Positions 1 through 7,431 of a stretch of 23,740 nucleotides of DNA are shown here, in pieces. The position numbers were made by a program, and so were the translations under genes. The notes beneath the pieces were generated by a model. The model made no database searches, had not been told where the DNA came from, and saw nothing but the letters and a program-made list of their open reading frames with translations. Positions within the stretch are counted from its first letter, which is position 1. Every line of letters begins with the position of its first letter. Origin of the DNA: CALUTH01 sp964452495 (GTDB lineage Bacteria > Cyanobacteriota > Vampirovibrionia > Gastranaerophilales > Gastranaerophilaceae); the NCBI GenBank assembly GCA_964452495.1, contig CAYVMC010000029.1:1-23740 (forward strand), read 5' to 3'.

Positions 1-21
1 CTAAAACTTTAATAGTTTTAG
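1..21 (-). terminator. Possible hairpin terminator at window edge
   Basis: A perfect 8-bp inverted repeat (CTAAAACT / AGTTTTAG) with a 5-base loop sits at the left edge of the window, about 130 bases beyond the fliD stop codon. It could end fliD transcription, but it is AT-only apart from two G/C pairs, and any T-tract on the fliD side lies outside the window. The remaining bases up to fliD show no gene. Confidence 0.25.
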
Positions 22-151
22 ATAAATCTTTACAAAAATTTACAATTAAAAAAAAACAAAAGAATAATCAAATAAGCCTACAGCTTATATTCTCTATTTG
101 TATGTTTTTGTGTATTATTGATACTCAAGGAGTAACTTAAAAAATACAAAA

Positions 152-1882
152 TTAGCCTAGTAATGAACTATAATTAGCATTTAACTGAGATATTACCAGT
201 TCCATTGCTGCGAATTTAGCTTCTAATCGAGCCTGATAAGAATCAACAGATGCTTGTCGTTTTTCGATTTTACTTTCCATATTAGAAATCTGGTTACTTA
301 ATGACGATTCTTTTGTAGAAAAATAACCACCTGTATATAATGCATTATCAACTACTGTTTTTAAAGAACTTAATATACCGTTTGTCCCTACCAATAACGC
401 TTTAACAGCATCACTGTTTGTTGCCAGAGCCTCTGCTAAAGTATCTTCATCTAAAGACAATGATACCGTATCACTAGCTAATGTGCTGCTTGCGTCTCCT
501 GTACTAATACCTATTTGTGATAGCAGAGTATAAATATTATCTATATCAGTTGATGAATTCATAATGTTACGCATTGATGAGTATATTGCATTCAAGGTAG
601 TTTCACCGTGCAAATCAGCTCCAATAGCTGTATCTGTATCTATTTCTGACATTAATGTATTGTATGCGTCTATAACCTCAGTAAGTGCCTCTACAATTCC
701 TGAAGTGTCCTGTTCTATCGTTAATGTAGTACTACCCGTTTCATCAGTATTTACAGATTTTAGAGTTAATGTTACACCGGTAAGTTTTGAAACATCCGAA
801 GTTATTGTGTTTGAAGTAGATACAATATCAGTACCGTTTATATTAACAATAGCATTTTGACCAAGAGTTTGTGCTGAAGTAATTAAGCGGGTAGATACAA
901 CTTCACCGTCATCATCATATTCTGTAGAGGTTAATCCCATTACATCCGTAAAGTTACTGGTTCCAGCTTCTATATTAATATACGAAGCCCCCTCTACGGT
1001 TGAACGTAACACAAGCTTACCATTTGCAGAATCCCAGCTAGCATAAACATTTGCATCAGCATTACTGTTAATTTCTGCAATAAGACTATCCAATGTAGTA
1101 GTTTCATCAATTGTAAAGGTTGCATTACCTATAGTAAAGGTCCCCGCAGTAATTTGAGTAGTAAACCCTGCACTTTCATCTGTCAATAAAACAGAACCGT
1201 TTACTTTATAAACAGACGATGATGACTCATAAACCCCTTCGTCATTAATTTCTAAGCCCAATAAAGAAACAAAATTTGATGTATCAGTATTTGCACCAAT
1301 ACCCAGCTCAGCTGAAGAATCCGTTGCAGCTAATGACAGTATACCTGTTTCTTCATCAATTGAAAGAGTCACTCCTGCTTGGCTCAGTAAAGATTGAAGA
1401 TTTGCAACTGTATAATTTTCTTCAATATTAATCTCGGTTCTTACTCCATCAACATAAACACTAAATGAACCTGTTTGTATACCTAAATCAGAAAGTTTTG
1501 TATTACCGTCAGCGACTTCACTTACCGCATCAGCTGCCTGTGCCGTCGTATTTGTGGCCAACTGTTTGACCGTTATGTCATAAGTATCACGGGTTGCATC
1601 CGTTGTTACCGTAGCTGTAAAGACTGACTCATCACTTGATGTTGCAACATTTGACGCAAAAATATCCATTGACGCACTGTATAAAGAGTCTGTCAATGCT
1701 TGTAGTGCTGTTTGTAAAGCCGTAAAAGATGATTTTAAACTTGAAAGAGTTGACTGAGTCTGTTCAATTTCAGATAATTGATTTTGTAACGAAGTTACAC
1801 TAAGTTGCTTAACTGAAACAAGAGCGCTTACCCATGAATCGGTATCTAAACCACTAGCCAAACCGCTGAATGATATTGTCAT
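152..1882 (-). CDS. fliD: Flagellar hook-associated protein 2 (FliD, filament cap)
   Basis: FliD caps the growing flagellar filament outside the cell and helps flagellin subunits fold at the tip. The N-terminus (MTISFSGLASGLDTDSWV) is the classic FliD opening. The C-terminus (about the last 60 residues, with SLSNQISNMESKIEKR and a final coiled-coil helix) matches the FliD C-terminal domain, and the Thr/Ser-rich middle fits the exposed D2/D3 domains. The frame stays open upstream to an ATG at 1957. I prefer the ATG at 1882 (576 aa): it has an AGGAAGG ribosome-binding site, it begins the conserved family sequence, and a near-consensus promoter lies inside the upstream extension. No other flagellar gene is in the window. 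The family call is very firm; the start is fairly firm. Confidence 0.95.
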   Translation of the reverse strand: MTISFSGLASGLDTDSWVSALVSVKQLSVTSLQNQLSEIEQTQSTLSSLKSSFTALQTALQALTDSLYSASMDIFASNVATSSDESVFTATVTTDATRDTYDITVKQLATNTTAQAADAVSEVADGNTKLSDLGIQTGSFSVYVDGVRTEINIEENYTVANLQSLLSQAGVTLSIDEETGILSLAATDSSAELGIGANTDTSNFVSLLGLEINDEGVYESSSSVYKVNGSVLLTDESAGFTTQITAGTFTIGNATFTIDETTTLDSLIAEINSNADANVYASWDSANGKLVLRSTVEGASYINIEAGTSNFTDVMGLTSTEYDDDGEVVSTRLITSAQTLGQNAIVNINGTDIVSTSNTITSDVSKLTGVTLTLKSVNTDETGSTTLTIEQDTSGIVEALTEVIDAYNTLMSEIDTDTAIGADLHGETTLNAIYSSMRNIMNSSTDIDNIYTLLSQIGISTGDASSTLASDTVSLSLDEDTLAEALATNSDAVKALLVGTNGILSSLKTVVDNALYTGGYFSTKESSLSNQISNMESKIEKRQASVDSYQARLEAKFAAMELVISQLNANYSSLLG

Positions 1883-1924
1883 CTTTACGTTCCTTCCTGA
1901 TAGTTTATTCTTCCATGTATAATT

Positions 1925-1953
1925 ATTATATTCCACATTTTTATCCTTTTCAA
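1925..1953 (-). promoter_or_regulatory. Sigma70-type promoter for fliD
   Basis: On the minus strand, TTGAAA (1948-1953) is followed after exactly 17 bases by TATAAT (1925-1930). This is a near-perfect housekeeping promoter about 43 bases upstream of the preferred fliD ATG. It overlaps the longer possible reading frame, which argues that this frame's first 25 codons are not translated. I saw no flagellar sigma28-type promoter here. Confidence 0.65.
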
Positions 1954-2067
1954 CCATATAAGTATATTAATTGTTAAGATATGTAAATAAAAATTTACTA
2001 AAAAAAATGAACTTTTTATTTTTTATATCGTTTTATCTGTGTACAAGATAAAAGAAAGGATATTTTT

Positions 2068-2430
2068 ATGAGTGAAGAACAAAAAGAAGTTTATGAAATT
2101 AAAAAAAGCTGTGTTAAACAATTTTTAATAATTGTTTGCGGTTCTTTTGTAGGTTGTTTACTTGCGCTAATTCTTATGGGACATGCCATGAAGCCTAAAT
2201 TTCCGCCTGCTCCGTATGGCGGTGGTATGATGATACCTCCGGCACCTATGACACAATTTCATCACAGAGGTGAACCGGCACCAGATTGCACTTGTAAAAA
2301 ACCGATAAAAGGTGATCGCCCAGCACCGGATAAATTAAAAGCTCCAGACAAAAAATTTAATCCGGCTGATGAAAACAGAGCAAAGCAACCTCCTTCTCAA
2401 TTTCCTGCTCCGGCACATGAAAGGAAATAG
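2068..2430 (+). CDS. Small membrane-anchored proline-rich protein, function unknown
   Basis: I do not recognise this 120-residue protein. It has a charged N-terminus (residues 1-17, including three Lys), one strongly hydrophobic segment at about residues 18-39, and then an 80-residue tail rich in Pro, Lys and Asp. The tail repeats short PPAP, PAPD and APD motifs. The layout suggests a single-pass protein with the N-terminus inside and the proline-rich tail in the periplasm or at the cell surface, where such tails often act as flexible spacers. There are four Cys: C15, C24 and C30 in or near the membrane segment, and a CTC pair in the tail (C74 and C76 region). An AAAGGA ribosome-binding site precedes the ATG. 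The gene is divergent from fliD and followed by a strong hairpin, so it is probably transcribed alone. No function is inferred. Confidence 0.75.
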   Translation: MSEEQKEVYEIKKSCVKQFLIIVCGSFVGCLLALILMGHAMKPKFPPAPYGGGMMIPPAPMTQFHHRGEPAPDCTCKKPIKGDRPAPDKLKAPDKKFNPADENRAKQPPSQFPAPAHERK

Positions 2431-2437
2431 TTAATAA

Positions 2438-2478
2438 AAATAAATGAGGTACGTAATAAAAACGTACCTCATTTATTT
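2438..2478. terminator. Bidirectional terminator, 17-bp stem
   Basis: A perfect 17-bp inverted repeat (arms 2438-2454 and 2462-2478, loop 7 bases, core GAGGTACGT/ACGTACCTC) lies between two convergent genes. The outer arms are A-rich on one side and T-rich on the other, so the hairpin could end transcription of both the upstream plus-strand gene and minE. Confidence 0.85.
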
Positions 2479-2490
2479 ATAACCTGCTAA

Positions 2491-3051
2491 TTAAACATTC
2501 TCTGTTGTATTTTCTTCTTCTTTGAACTCAGAATCACCATTCTTTTCTTCAATGGTTTCTTTTTGAATTTCTGTACTTTCTTGAGAAATGTTTTCGTCTG
2601 ATACACTCTCTTCCTTGGGGTTATTATTATCTTCATTCTCTAGCCCTTCTTGTGTTTCCGTATTAGTATCGGCAGAATCTTCCGATTCCACATCATCTTC
2701 ATCTTCTACAAGTTGAATTCCTTTTAACAATGAATCCTTTTTAAGAGCCTCTTCTATTTCCTTTTCATCCTTTGCCCTTATAACAGGAATAGAAAGCATA
2801 AGAGCAACCTGATCACCCTCTTGCTCAAAATTAAGTTCTAGCAAATTTTTATCAAGTTCAACATATTTGGATAACAAATCAATCAATTCTCCACGCATTT
2901 GTTCAAGAACTTTAGGAGTAAGATTTGTTCTATCTTGCATTAATACCAGTTTTAAACGACTTCTTGCAACATCTTTAACATTACTTTCTGTAATATCTTG
3001 AGGTTTAAAGAAGCTGAAAACCTTATTATAAAAGTCTATAAAAAAACTCAT
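2491..3051 (-). CDS. minE: Cell division topological specificity factor MinE with acidic C-terminal extension
   Basis: MinE drives MinD off the membrane by stimulating its ATPase, so that MinCD inhibits division at the poles and not at mid-cell. Residues 1-16 form the expected membrane-touching start (MSFFIDFYNKVFSFF). Residues 28-60 (ARSRLKLVLMQDR, then the TPKVLEQMRGELIDLL helix) are the MinD-contact helix region, and residues 64-92 (YVEL, VALMLSIPVIR) form the dimer sheet. The usual protein is about 85-110 residues; this one is 186. From residue 115 on it is a low-complexity acidic tail, with about 29 Asp/Glu in 72 residues and few Lys. The gene starts 16 bases after minD and is the last gene of the minCDE group, ending at a strong hairpin. 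Confidence 0.93.
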   Translation of the reverse strand: MSFFIDFYNKVFSFFKPQDITESNVKDVARSRLKLVLMQDRTNLTPKVLEQMRGELIDLLSKYVELDKNLLELNFEQEGDQVALMLSIPVIRAKDEKEIEEALKKDSLLKGIQLVEDEDDVESEDSADTNTETQEGLENEDNNNPKEESVSDENISQESTEIQKETIEEKNGDSEFKEEENTTENV

Positions 3052-3067
3052 CTTCCTTTTACCCCAC

Positions 3068-3892
3068 TTATATCTTAGCTTTTATTTCTTTAATAGTCTT
3101 CTCAAAGAAGTTTTTAATCTTACCTATAAAATTTTTATTTTCTTCTAGGTTTAAAAATTCAACTTCTTCCCCCATAATTCGTTTTGCAACGTTTCTATAC
3201 GCCTGACCTGCAAGAGATTTTTCATCGTTAACTATTGGATCACCTTTATTGGTTGATGAAATAATTCCTGTATCCTCAGGAATAATCCCTATTAAATCAC
3301 ATGCAAGAAGTTCCACGACATCCTCTACACTCATCATATCATTTGTTGCTATGAGATTTGGTCTTACCCTGTTTAGGAGCAGCTTATAGCTCTCAATTTC
3401 TTCTTTTGCTGCAAGTAAACCAATAATTCTATCAGCATCACGTATAGCAGACATTTCCGGTGTTGTCACCACAATCGCTTCTGAAGCACCTGCAACAGCA
3501 TTTTGGAACCCCTGTTCAATCCCCGCAGGGCAGTCTACTAAGATAAAATCATTATCTTTTTTTAATTTTTCACAAATATCTTTTAGTTGTTCCTCGGAAA
3601 CAGCAGACTTGTCACGGGTTTGAGCAGCTGCCAACAAAGAAAGATTCGGATTTTTTTTATCTTTTACAAGTGCTTGTTTTAACTTACAGCGATCTTCAAC
3701 AACGTCTACAATAGTATATACAATCCTGTTTTCAAGTCCCAAAAGCAAATCAAGATTTCTCAAGCCAATATCTGTATCTATAAGCACAACTTTCTTACCA
3801 GCTTTGGCAAGAGCTGTTCCTATATTAGCGCTTGTAGTGGTTTTACCTACTCCGCCTTTGCCTGAAGTAATAACTATTACACGACCGCTCAT
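3068..3892 (-). CDS. minD: Septum site-determining ATPase MinD
   Basis: MinD is a ParA/MinD-family ATPase that dimerises on the inner membrane when bound to ATP, recruits MinC, and is released by MinE. The deviant Walker A motif GKGGVGKTT is at residues 11-19, with signature Lys12 and Lys17. The switch I-type region (DTDIGLRNLDLLLGLE) follows at about 39-54, and DCPAG at about 119-123 is the switch II/Walker B region. The last 20 residues (NFIGKIKNFFEKTIKEIKAK) form a clear amphipathic membrane-targeting helix. The length of 274 aa is normal. The ATG overlaps the end of minC by 4 bases, with AAGGAG placed inside the minC end, so translation is probably coupled. Confidence 0.97.
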   Translation of the reverse strand: MSGRVIVITSGKGGVGKTTTSANIGTALAKAGKKVVLIDTDIGLRNLDLLLGLENRIVYTIVDVVEDRCKLKQALVKDKKNPNLSLLAAAQTRDKSAVSEEQLKDICEKLKKDNDFILVDCPAGIEQGFQNAVAGASEAIVVTTPEMSAIRDADRIIGLLAAKEEIESYKLLLNRVRPNLIATNDMMSVEDVVELLACDLIGIIPEDTGIISSTNKGDPIVNDEKSLAGQAYRNVAKRIMGEEVEFLNLEENKNFIGKIKNFFEKTIKEIKAKI

Positions 3893-4779
3893 TCATCTCT
3901 CCTTAGTTTTTTGTAAATTACTATACTGCTATTTTCCAACACTGCTACTTCCGGTGTAAATTCATTAGATTTTTGAATATACGGAACATTATATGTATCA
4001 TTACGCCTTGCATAAAGTCCGGCAATTCTTAACTGGATTGCATTTAGTTTCAATGCTCGGACTTTGGCATTAACATTTCCGTGAGCACCAGCATGAGCAA
4101 TACCGCCAAGAATTCCCCATACAGTTATATCTCCTTTAGCTATAATTTCACTGCCTGGATGGGCATCACCTACTATAAATATGTTGCCTTCATAGGTTAT
4201 TGTCTGTCCTGAACGTAAAGTTCTATTTAAGTACAAAGTTGGCAGAGCTTCAGGATTTTCTTCATGATTTTTTTGTTCATCAGGAAGTATTCCTGTTGTG
4301 TCCATCATTACATACTTACTGTCGCCATTAAGAACGAGACCTGCAGCTTCTACAACCTCACTAAAATCAGCAATCGGAGTCAAAGGAACATTTTCTTCCT
4401 TAGCTTCATTATTATCATCAACAGTTGTTACAATTCCTAGAACTGTATCAATTTCTTCCTGTGTTGCCGAATGTGATGTATCAGTTTCGATTTCATTTTT
4501 TAATTCAGAAACAAGTATTGACATTTCTTCAGCAGCAGACTTAGTCTGTGCAGAAGATGTATCTATCAGACCGATTTCTCCTTGCATAGAATCAATAAGT
4601 GCTTTTATACTAAGCAGCTGCGATTGATTCAAATCAGTATCCCCCAGTTTTAAGCATATTTTTTTATTTCGCGCTTCAGGTAAATCTAAAATAGAACTCA
4701 ATTCATATATTAATTGAGAGGTGTTCTTAGTATTACTAAGGTCAACTATAAATCCGTTTTCTATAGTACCATTATCCAT
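3889..4779 (-). CDS. minC: Septum formation inhibitor MinC
   Basis: MinC is the inhibitor of FtsZ ring formation carried to the membrane by MinD. Residues about 186-255 are the conserved C-terminal beta-helix domain, with RSGQTITYEGN, the VGDAHPGSEIIAKGDITVWG stretch, GGIAHAGAHGN and ALKLNAIQLRIAG. This domain binds MinD and mediates dimerisation. Residues about 8-75 look like the MinC N-terminal FtsZ-inhibiting domain but are weakly conserved. The 110-residue Ser/Glu/Asp-rich linker between them is longer than usual, giving 296 aa against about 230 in E. coli. The start is supported only by a modest GGGTGAT. It begins 81 bases after pdxA and overlaps minD, so minCDE is one transcription unit, possibly read through from pdxA. 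Confidence 0.93.
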   Translation of the reverse strand: MDNGTIENGFIVDLSNTKNTSQLIYELSSILDLPEARNKKICLKLGDTDLNQSQLLSIKALIDSMQGEIGLIDTSSAQTKSAAEEMSILVSELKNEIETDTSHSATQEEIDTVLGIVTTVDDNNEAKEENVPLTPIADFSEVVEAAGLVLNGDSKYVMMDTTGILPDEQKNHEENPEALPTLYLNRTLRSGQTITYEGNIFIVGDAHPGSEIIAKGDITVWGILGGIAHAGAHGNVNAKVRALKLNAIQLRIAGLYARRNDTYNVPYIQKSNEFTPEVAVLENSSIVIYKKLRRDE

Positions 4780-4860
4780 ATATCACCCGCAGTTATCTGT
4801 TACAAATTAAGATTAACTTAAAAAATATTTCTATTCAATGAAGTGTGTATAAATGTAAAT

Positions 4861-5799
4861 TTATAAATCCATTGCCGTTTTAATTGCTGATAACATCGAC
4901 TTTTCTGATGCAATACCTTTTCCGGCTATATCATACGCCGTACCATGTGCTGGAGAAGTCCTTATTATATCAAGACCAATTGTCATATTAACAGTCTCAT
5001 CAATACTTGCCGCCTTAACAGGTATCAGTCCTTGATCGTGATACATCGCAATATAACAATCATAAGGTTGTTTTTTATTTTTAACAGCAGTCTGTAACGC
5101 GACTGCCATAAGAGTATCTGCGCTAAAAGGATTGGTTATATCAATCCCTTGCATACGTAACTCTCTAACTGCAGGGGTTAAAATTTCGACTTCTTCTTTC
5201 CCGATAATACCATTTTCTCCTGCATGAGGATTTAGGGCACATAAAGCAAATTTTGGAGACTTGATATGCGTATGCCATATAAAAAAGTTGTATAACCTGA
5301 TAACTTTTGAGCGCAGCATTTCTTTTGTAATTCTTATTTCTTGTAACGGGATATGGCGGGTTAGAAGAAGCACTCTAAAATCTTTACAAAGAAAAAGCAT
5401 TTCTGCTTTCTCTTCGTTTTTTGCCAGAAAGTGTTCCAGCACCTCTGTTTGTCCGTTAAACATATGTCCAGCAAGATGCATTGCATTTTTAGAAACAGGA
5501 GCAGTCACTATTCGTTTAGGACGGAGAGTACAAGCGACTTCAAGCTGTTTGAATGAAAAATCACCACCAGAAGATGTATCTTTTCCTTCATTTATTTCGC
5601 CATTGTATGGTAAATTTATAACTTCAATATCTGAACGCAAATTCCCATTTTTCTTTAATACATCTTCATTACTTATTACAACAAATTTATCTGATTTAAG
5701 TTTTAACGTATTAAGTGATTCTATAACAATTTCTGCACCTATACCATTTGGATCACCTGTTGTAATAGCTATTTTATCAGAATAATTATTCATGAGCAT
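4861..5799 (-). CDS. pdxA: PdxA-family 4-phospho-hydroxyacid dehydrogenase (4-hydroxythreonine-4-phosphate dehydrogenase or D-threonate/D-erythronate-4-phosphate type)
   Basis: PdxA enzymes oxidise and decarboxylate a 4-phosphorylated hydroxy acid with NAD(P)+. The classical substrate, 4-phospho-hydroxy-L-threonine, lies on the path to pyridoxal phosphate. PdxA2 paralogues instead convert 4-phospho-D-threonate or D-erythronate to dihydroxyacetone phosphate. Family motifs are clear: TTGDPNGIG (13-21), TAPVSK (99-104), NPHAGE (190-195), MYHDQGL (252-258) and RTSPAHGTAYDIAGKG (280-295). The metal-binding His are H149, H192 and H254. The usual GHTE is NGQTE here, with Gln117 for His. The ATG overlaps the DUF1537 kinase gene by 14 bases. 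A second ATG two codons on is equally possible, and neither has a ribosome-binding site, which suggests coupled translation. The kinase neighbour favours the PdxA2 reading, but the sequence alone does not decide it. Confidence 0.88.
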   Translation of the reverse strand: MLMNNYSDKIAITTGDPNGIGAEIVIESLNTLKLKSDKFVVISNEDVLKKNGNLRSDIEVINLPYNGEINEGKDTSSGGDFSFKQLEVACTLRPKRIVTAPVSKNAMHLAGHMFNGQTEVLEHFLAKNEEKAEMLFLCKDFRVLLLTRHIPLQEIRITKEMLRSKVIRLYNFFIWHTHIKSPKFALCALNPHAGENGIIGKEEVEILTPAVRELRMQGIDITNPFSADTLMAVALQTAVKNKKQPYDCYIAMYHDQGLIPVKAASIDETVNMTIGLDIIRTSPAHGTAYDIAGKGIASEKSMLSAIKTAMDL

Positions 5800-7093
5800 T
5801 TAAATAATTTAAAATATCAACAAGAGTATTAGCTGTACCCAAATTTCCAGATTTTGTAACTATCCACCTTTTATAACCGTTTCTTGCAATGGCAATAGCA
5901 GGTGCAGCTTCTCCCATAATATCAAGTTCTGTTGAGTTTATACTTTTGCAACATTTATAAGAAGTTTCGCCACCCATCATTATGAGAATAATATCACGTG
6001 CAGCCGAAATTTCCTGTGCAATGACTCCGAGGAAATCAGTTATTTTCTGGTAAAATGATGATTTTGAACTATTTTCATCAGCAGGAACTCCGCAAATATT
6101 TTCATAATCATCCATTATACTGGAGGTATGTACAAGAATAATATTATCCTTACCTAAATTATCAAGAATTTTTTCAATAATTACAGATTGTTTATTATTA
6201 ATGATATCATCTGTTTTTAAGGATATCATATACACATTTTGAAAATCATCTGATTGTTCCAATCGTTCTATTTGTTTTGCGGTAATTTGGGTCGCACTGC
6301 CTGATAATATAAGTTTAGGCAGATTTGGTATTTTTAATTGTTCATCATGCTTTTTTATTGAGCCAAGCCAAACATTTGCCAGAACTTTTGCAAAAGCAGC
6401 TGTTCCTGTAGGAAGAATTTTATATTCAAGTTTATTAATAGCAAGAACTATCTGCTCAATATTTGTTGTAGATACAGCATCAGCTACTATTAGCTTTTTA
6501 CCAGATTCTATCAACTCATTTAACCGTTTTAATATAGGTCCTGCCCCGTTCATAACAGTTTTAAGCTCTATACACCCAATAATATCCTCATGTTCTGCTC
6601 CAACTTGTTCCTTAAACATTGTCGGAATATGTGATTCAAGTATGGGAGATACTGGATCCATTGCCATATCACTCATTGAAATAGGTAATCCTTTCAATAA
6701 ATGATACCCTCCAACAGTTATTCTTCCCTCAGCCGGAAAAGCTGGAATAACAATTGCTGCATCATATTCCAGTTCTTTGAGAACTGTCAAAGTTTCAATA
6801 GCAATATGTCCCCGCAGTGTAGAATCAATTTTTTTATAGTAATATTCAAAATTAAAATTATCTTTCAGAAAATTTGTTACTGATTTAACACGATTATAAG
6901 CAGCCTCCTGAGATAAATTTCTGCTTTCAGTTGAAATAGCCCAAGCCTGAGTATTCTCACGAGCCGACTCAGATGGTGTCCGTTCTTCAAGCAAAATTTT
7001 TGTTGAAGCACCTTTTTGCTGCATCTGTAGTGCAGTATCATTTGCACCGGTCAAATCATCAGCAATTATTCCGATTAAATCAGATATAAACAT
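5786..7093 (-). CDS. DUF1537 four-carbon acid sugar kinase (D-threonate/D-erythronate kinase-like)
   Basis: This is a kinase of the DUF1537 family, whose characterised members phosphorylate D-threonate, D-erythronate or 3-oxo-tetronate with ATP. The N-terminal substrate-binding domain has IIADDLTGANDT (9-20), KKIDSTLRGH (87-96) and PAFPAEGR (117-124). A C-terminal nucleotide-binding domain follows, with an SGSAT motif near residue 270 and GGETSYKC at about residue 378. The length of 435 aa is normal. The start codon shares one base with the ssb stop (TAATG), and the end overlaps the pdxA-family gene, so kinase and dehydrogenase are probably made together. The likely pathway is acid sugar to acid sugar-4-phosphate to dihydroxyacetone phosphate. 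The exact substrate and stereochemistry cannot be read from the sequence. Confidence 0.88.
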   Translation of the reverse strand: MFISDLIGIIADDLTGANDTALQMQQKGASTKILLEERTPSESARENTQAWAISTESRNLSQEAAYNRVKSVTNFLKDNFNFEYYYKKIDSTLRGHIAIETLTVLKELEYDAAIVIPAFPAEGRITVGGYHLLKGLPISMSDMAMDPVSPILESHIPTMFKEQVGAEHEDIIGCIELKTVMNGAGPILKRLNELIESGKKLIVADAVSTTNIEQIVLAINKLEYKILPTGTAAFAKVLANVWLGSIKKHDEQLKIPNLPKLILSGSATQITAKQIERLEQSDDFQNVYMISLKTDDIINNKQSVIIEKILDNLGKDNIILVHTSSIMDDYENICGVPADENSSKSSFYQKITDFLGVIAQEISAARDIILIMMGGETSYKCCKSINSTELDIMGEAAPAIAIARNGYKRWIVTKSGNLGTANTLVDILNYLNAHE

Positions 7094-7419
7094 TATTCAG
7101 CATCCCTCTTTGAGCCTAATAACCTTATGTTATTGGCAACAATTAAATATCTTTCTCTAGTATCACCTGATGCATCATTCCATTTACTAATACTTATCCT
7201 GCCGTCTACAGCAACCTGACGACCACGTTTAATATATTCACCCGCAAATTCAGCCTGCTTATCCCAAACTTCAATATTATACCAGTCAGCTACTTCTTCT
7301 TTAGTTCTTGCGTCCCAGCGGTTAACAGCAAGTGAAAATGATGTCTTCACTTTTCCTGATTCAAAATATTTAATTTCAGCATCCTGACCTGCCCGGCCTA
7401 TTATTGTTACTGTATTCAT
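7093..7419 (-). CDS. ssb: Single-stranded DNA-binding protein, short form
   Basis: This is an OB-fold protein of the SSB family that coats single-stranded DNA in replication and repair. The family start (MNTVTIIGRAGQDAEIKYFESG), the FSLAVNR strand, the conserved aromatic stretch ADWYNIEVWDKQAEFAGEYI, the KRGRQVAVDGRIS segment and the final LIVANNIRLLG strand are all present. At 108 aa it is only the OB domain. The disordered tail and acidic DDDIPF-type tip, which recruits replication and repair partners in most bacteria, are absent; it ends LGSKRDAE. AAAGGAGT lies just before the ATG. It follows yebC by 12 bases and touches the kinase gene. A second, full-length SSB elsewhere in the genome is possible. 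Confidence 0.92.
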   Translation of the reverse strand: MNTVTIIGRAGQDAEIKYFESGKVKTSFSLAVNRWDARTKEEVADWYNIEVWDKQAEFAGEYIKRGRQVAVDGRISISKWNDASGDTRERYLIVANNIRLLGSKRDAE

Positions 7420-7431
7420 AGTACTCCTTTA

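Noticed and set aside
120..145. AAGGAGT sequence at about 128-134 as a ribosome-binding site of a small plus-strand gene
   Set aside because: No start codon follows at a suitable distance and no open frame leads away from it.
564..860. Plus-strand open frame opposite fliD
   Set aside because: Antisense to fliD, made open by the Thr/Ser-rich codons of fliD, with no start signals or domain.
1883..1957. N-terminal extension of fliD to the ATG at 1957
   Set aside because: There is no ribosome-binding site before it, a near-perfect promoter lies inside it, and the conserved FliD start begins at 1882, which has AGGAAGG upstream.
5261..5785. 174-codon plus-strand open frame opposite pdxA
   Set aside because: It is antisense to a gene with all PdxA motifs. 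The length is explained by codon bias of the real gene, and the product has no recognisable domain.
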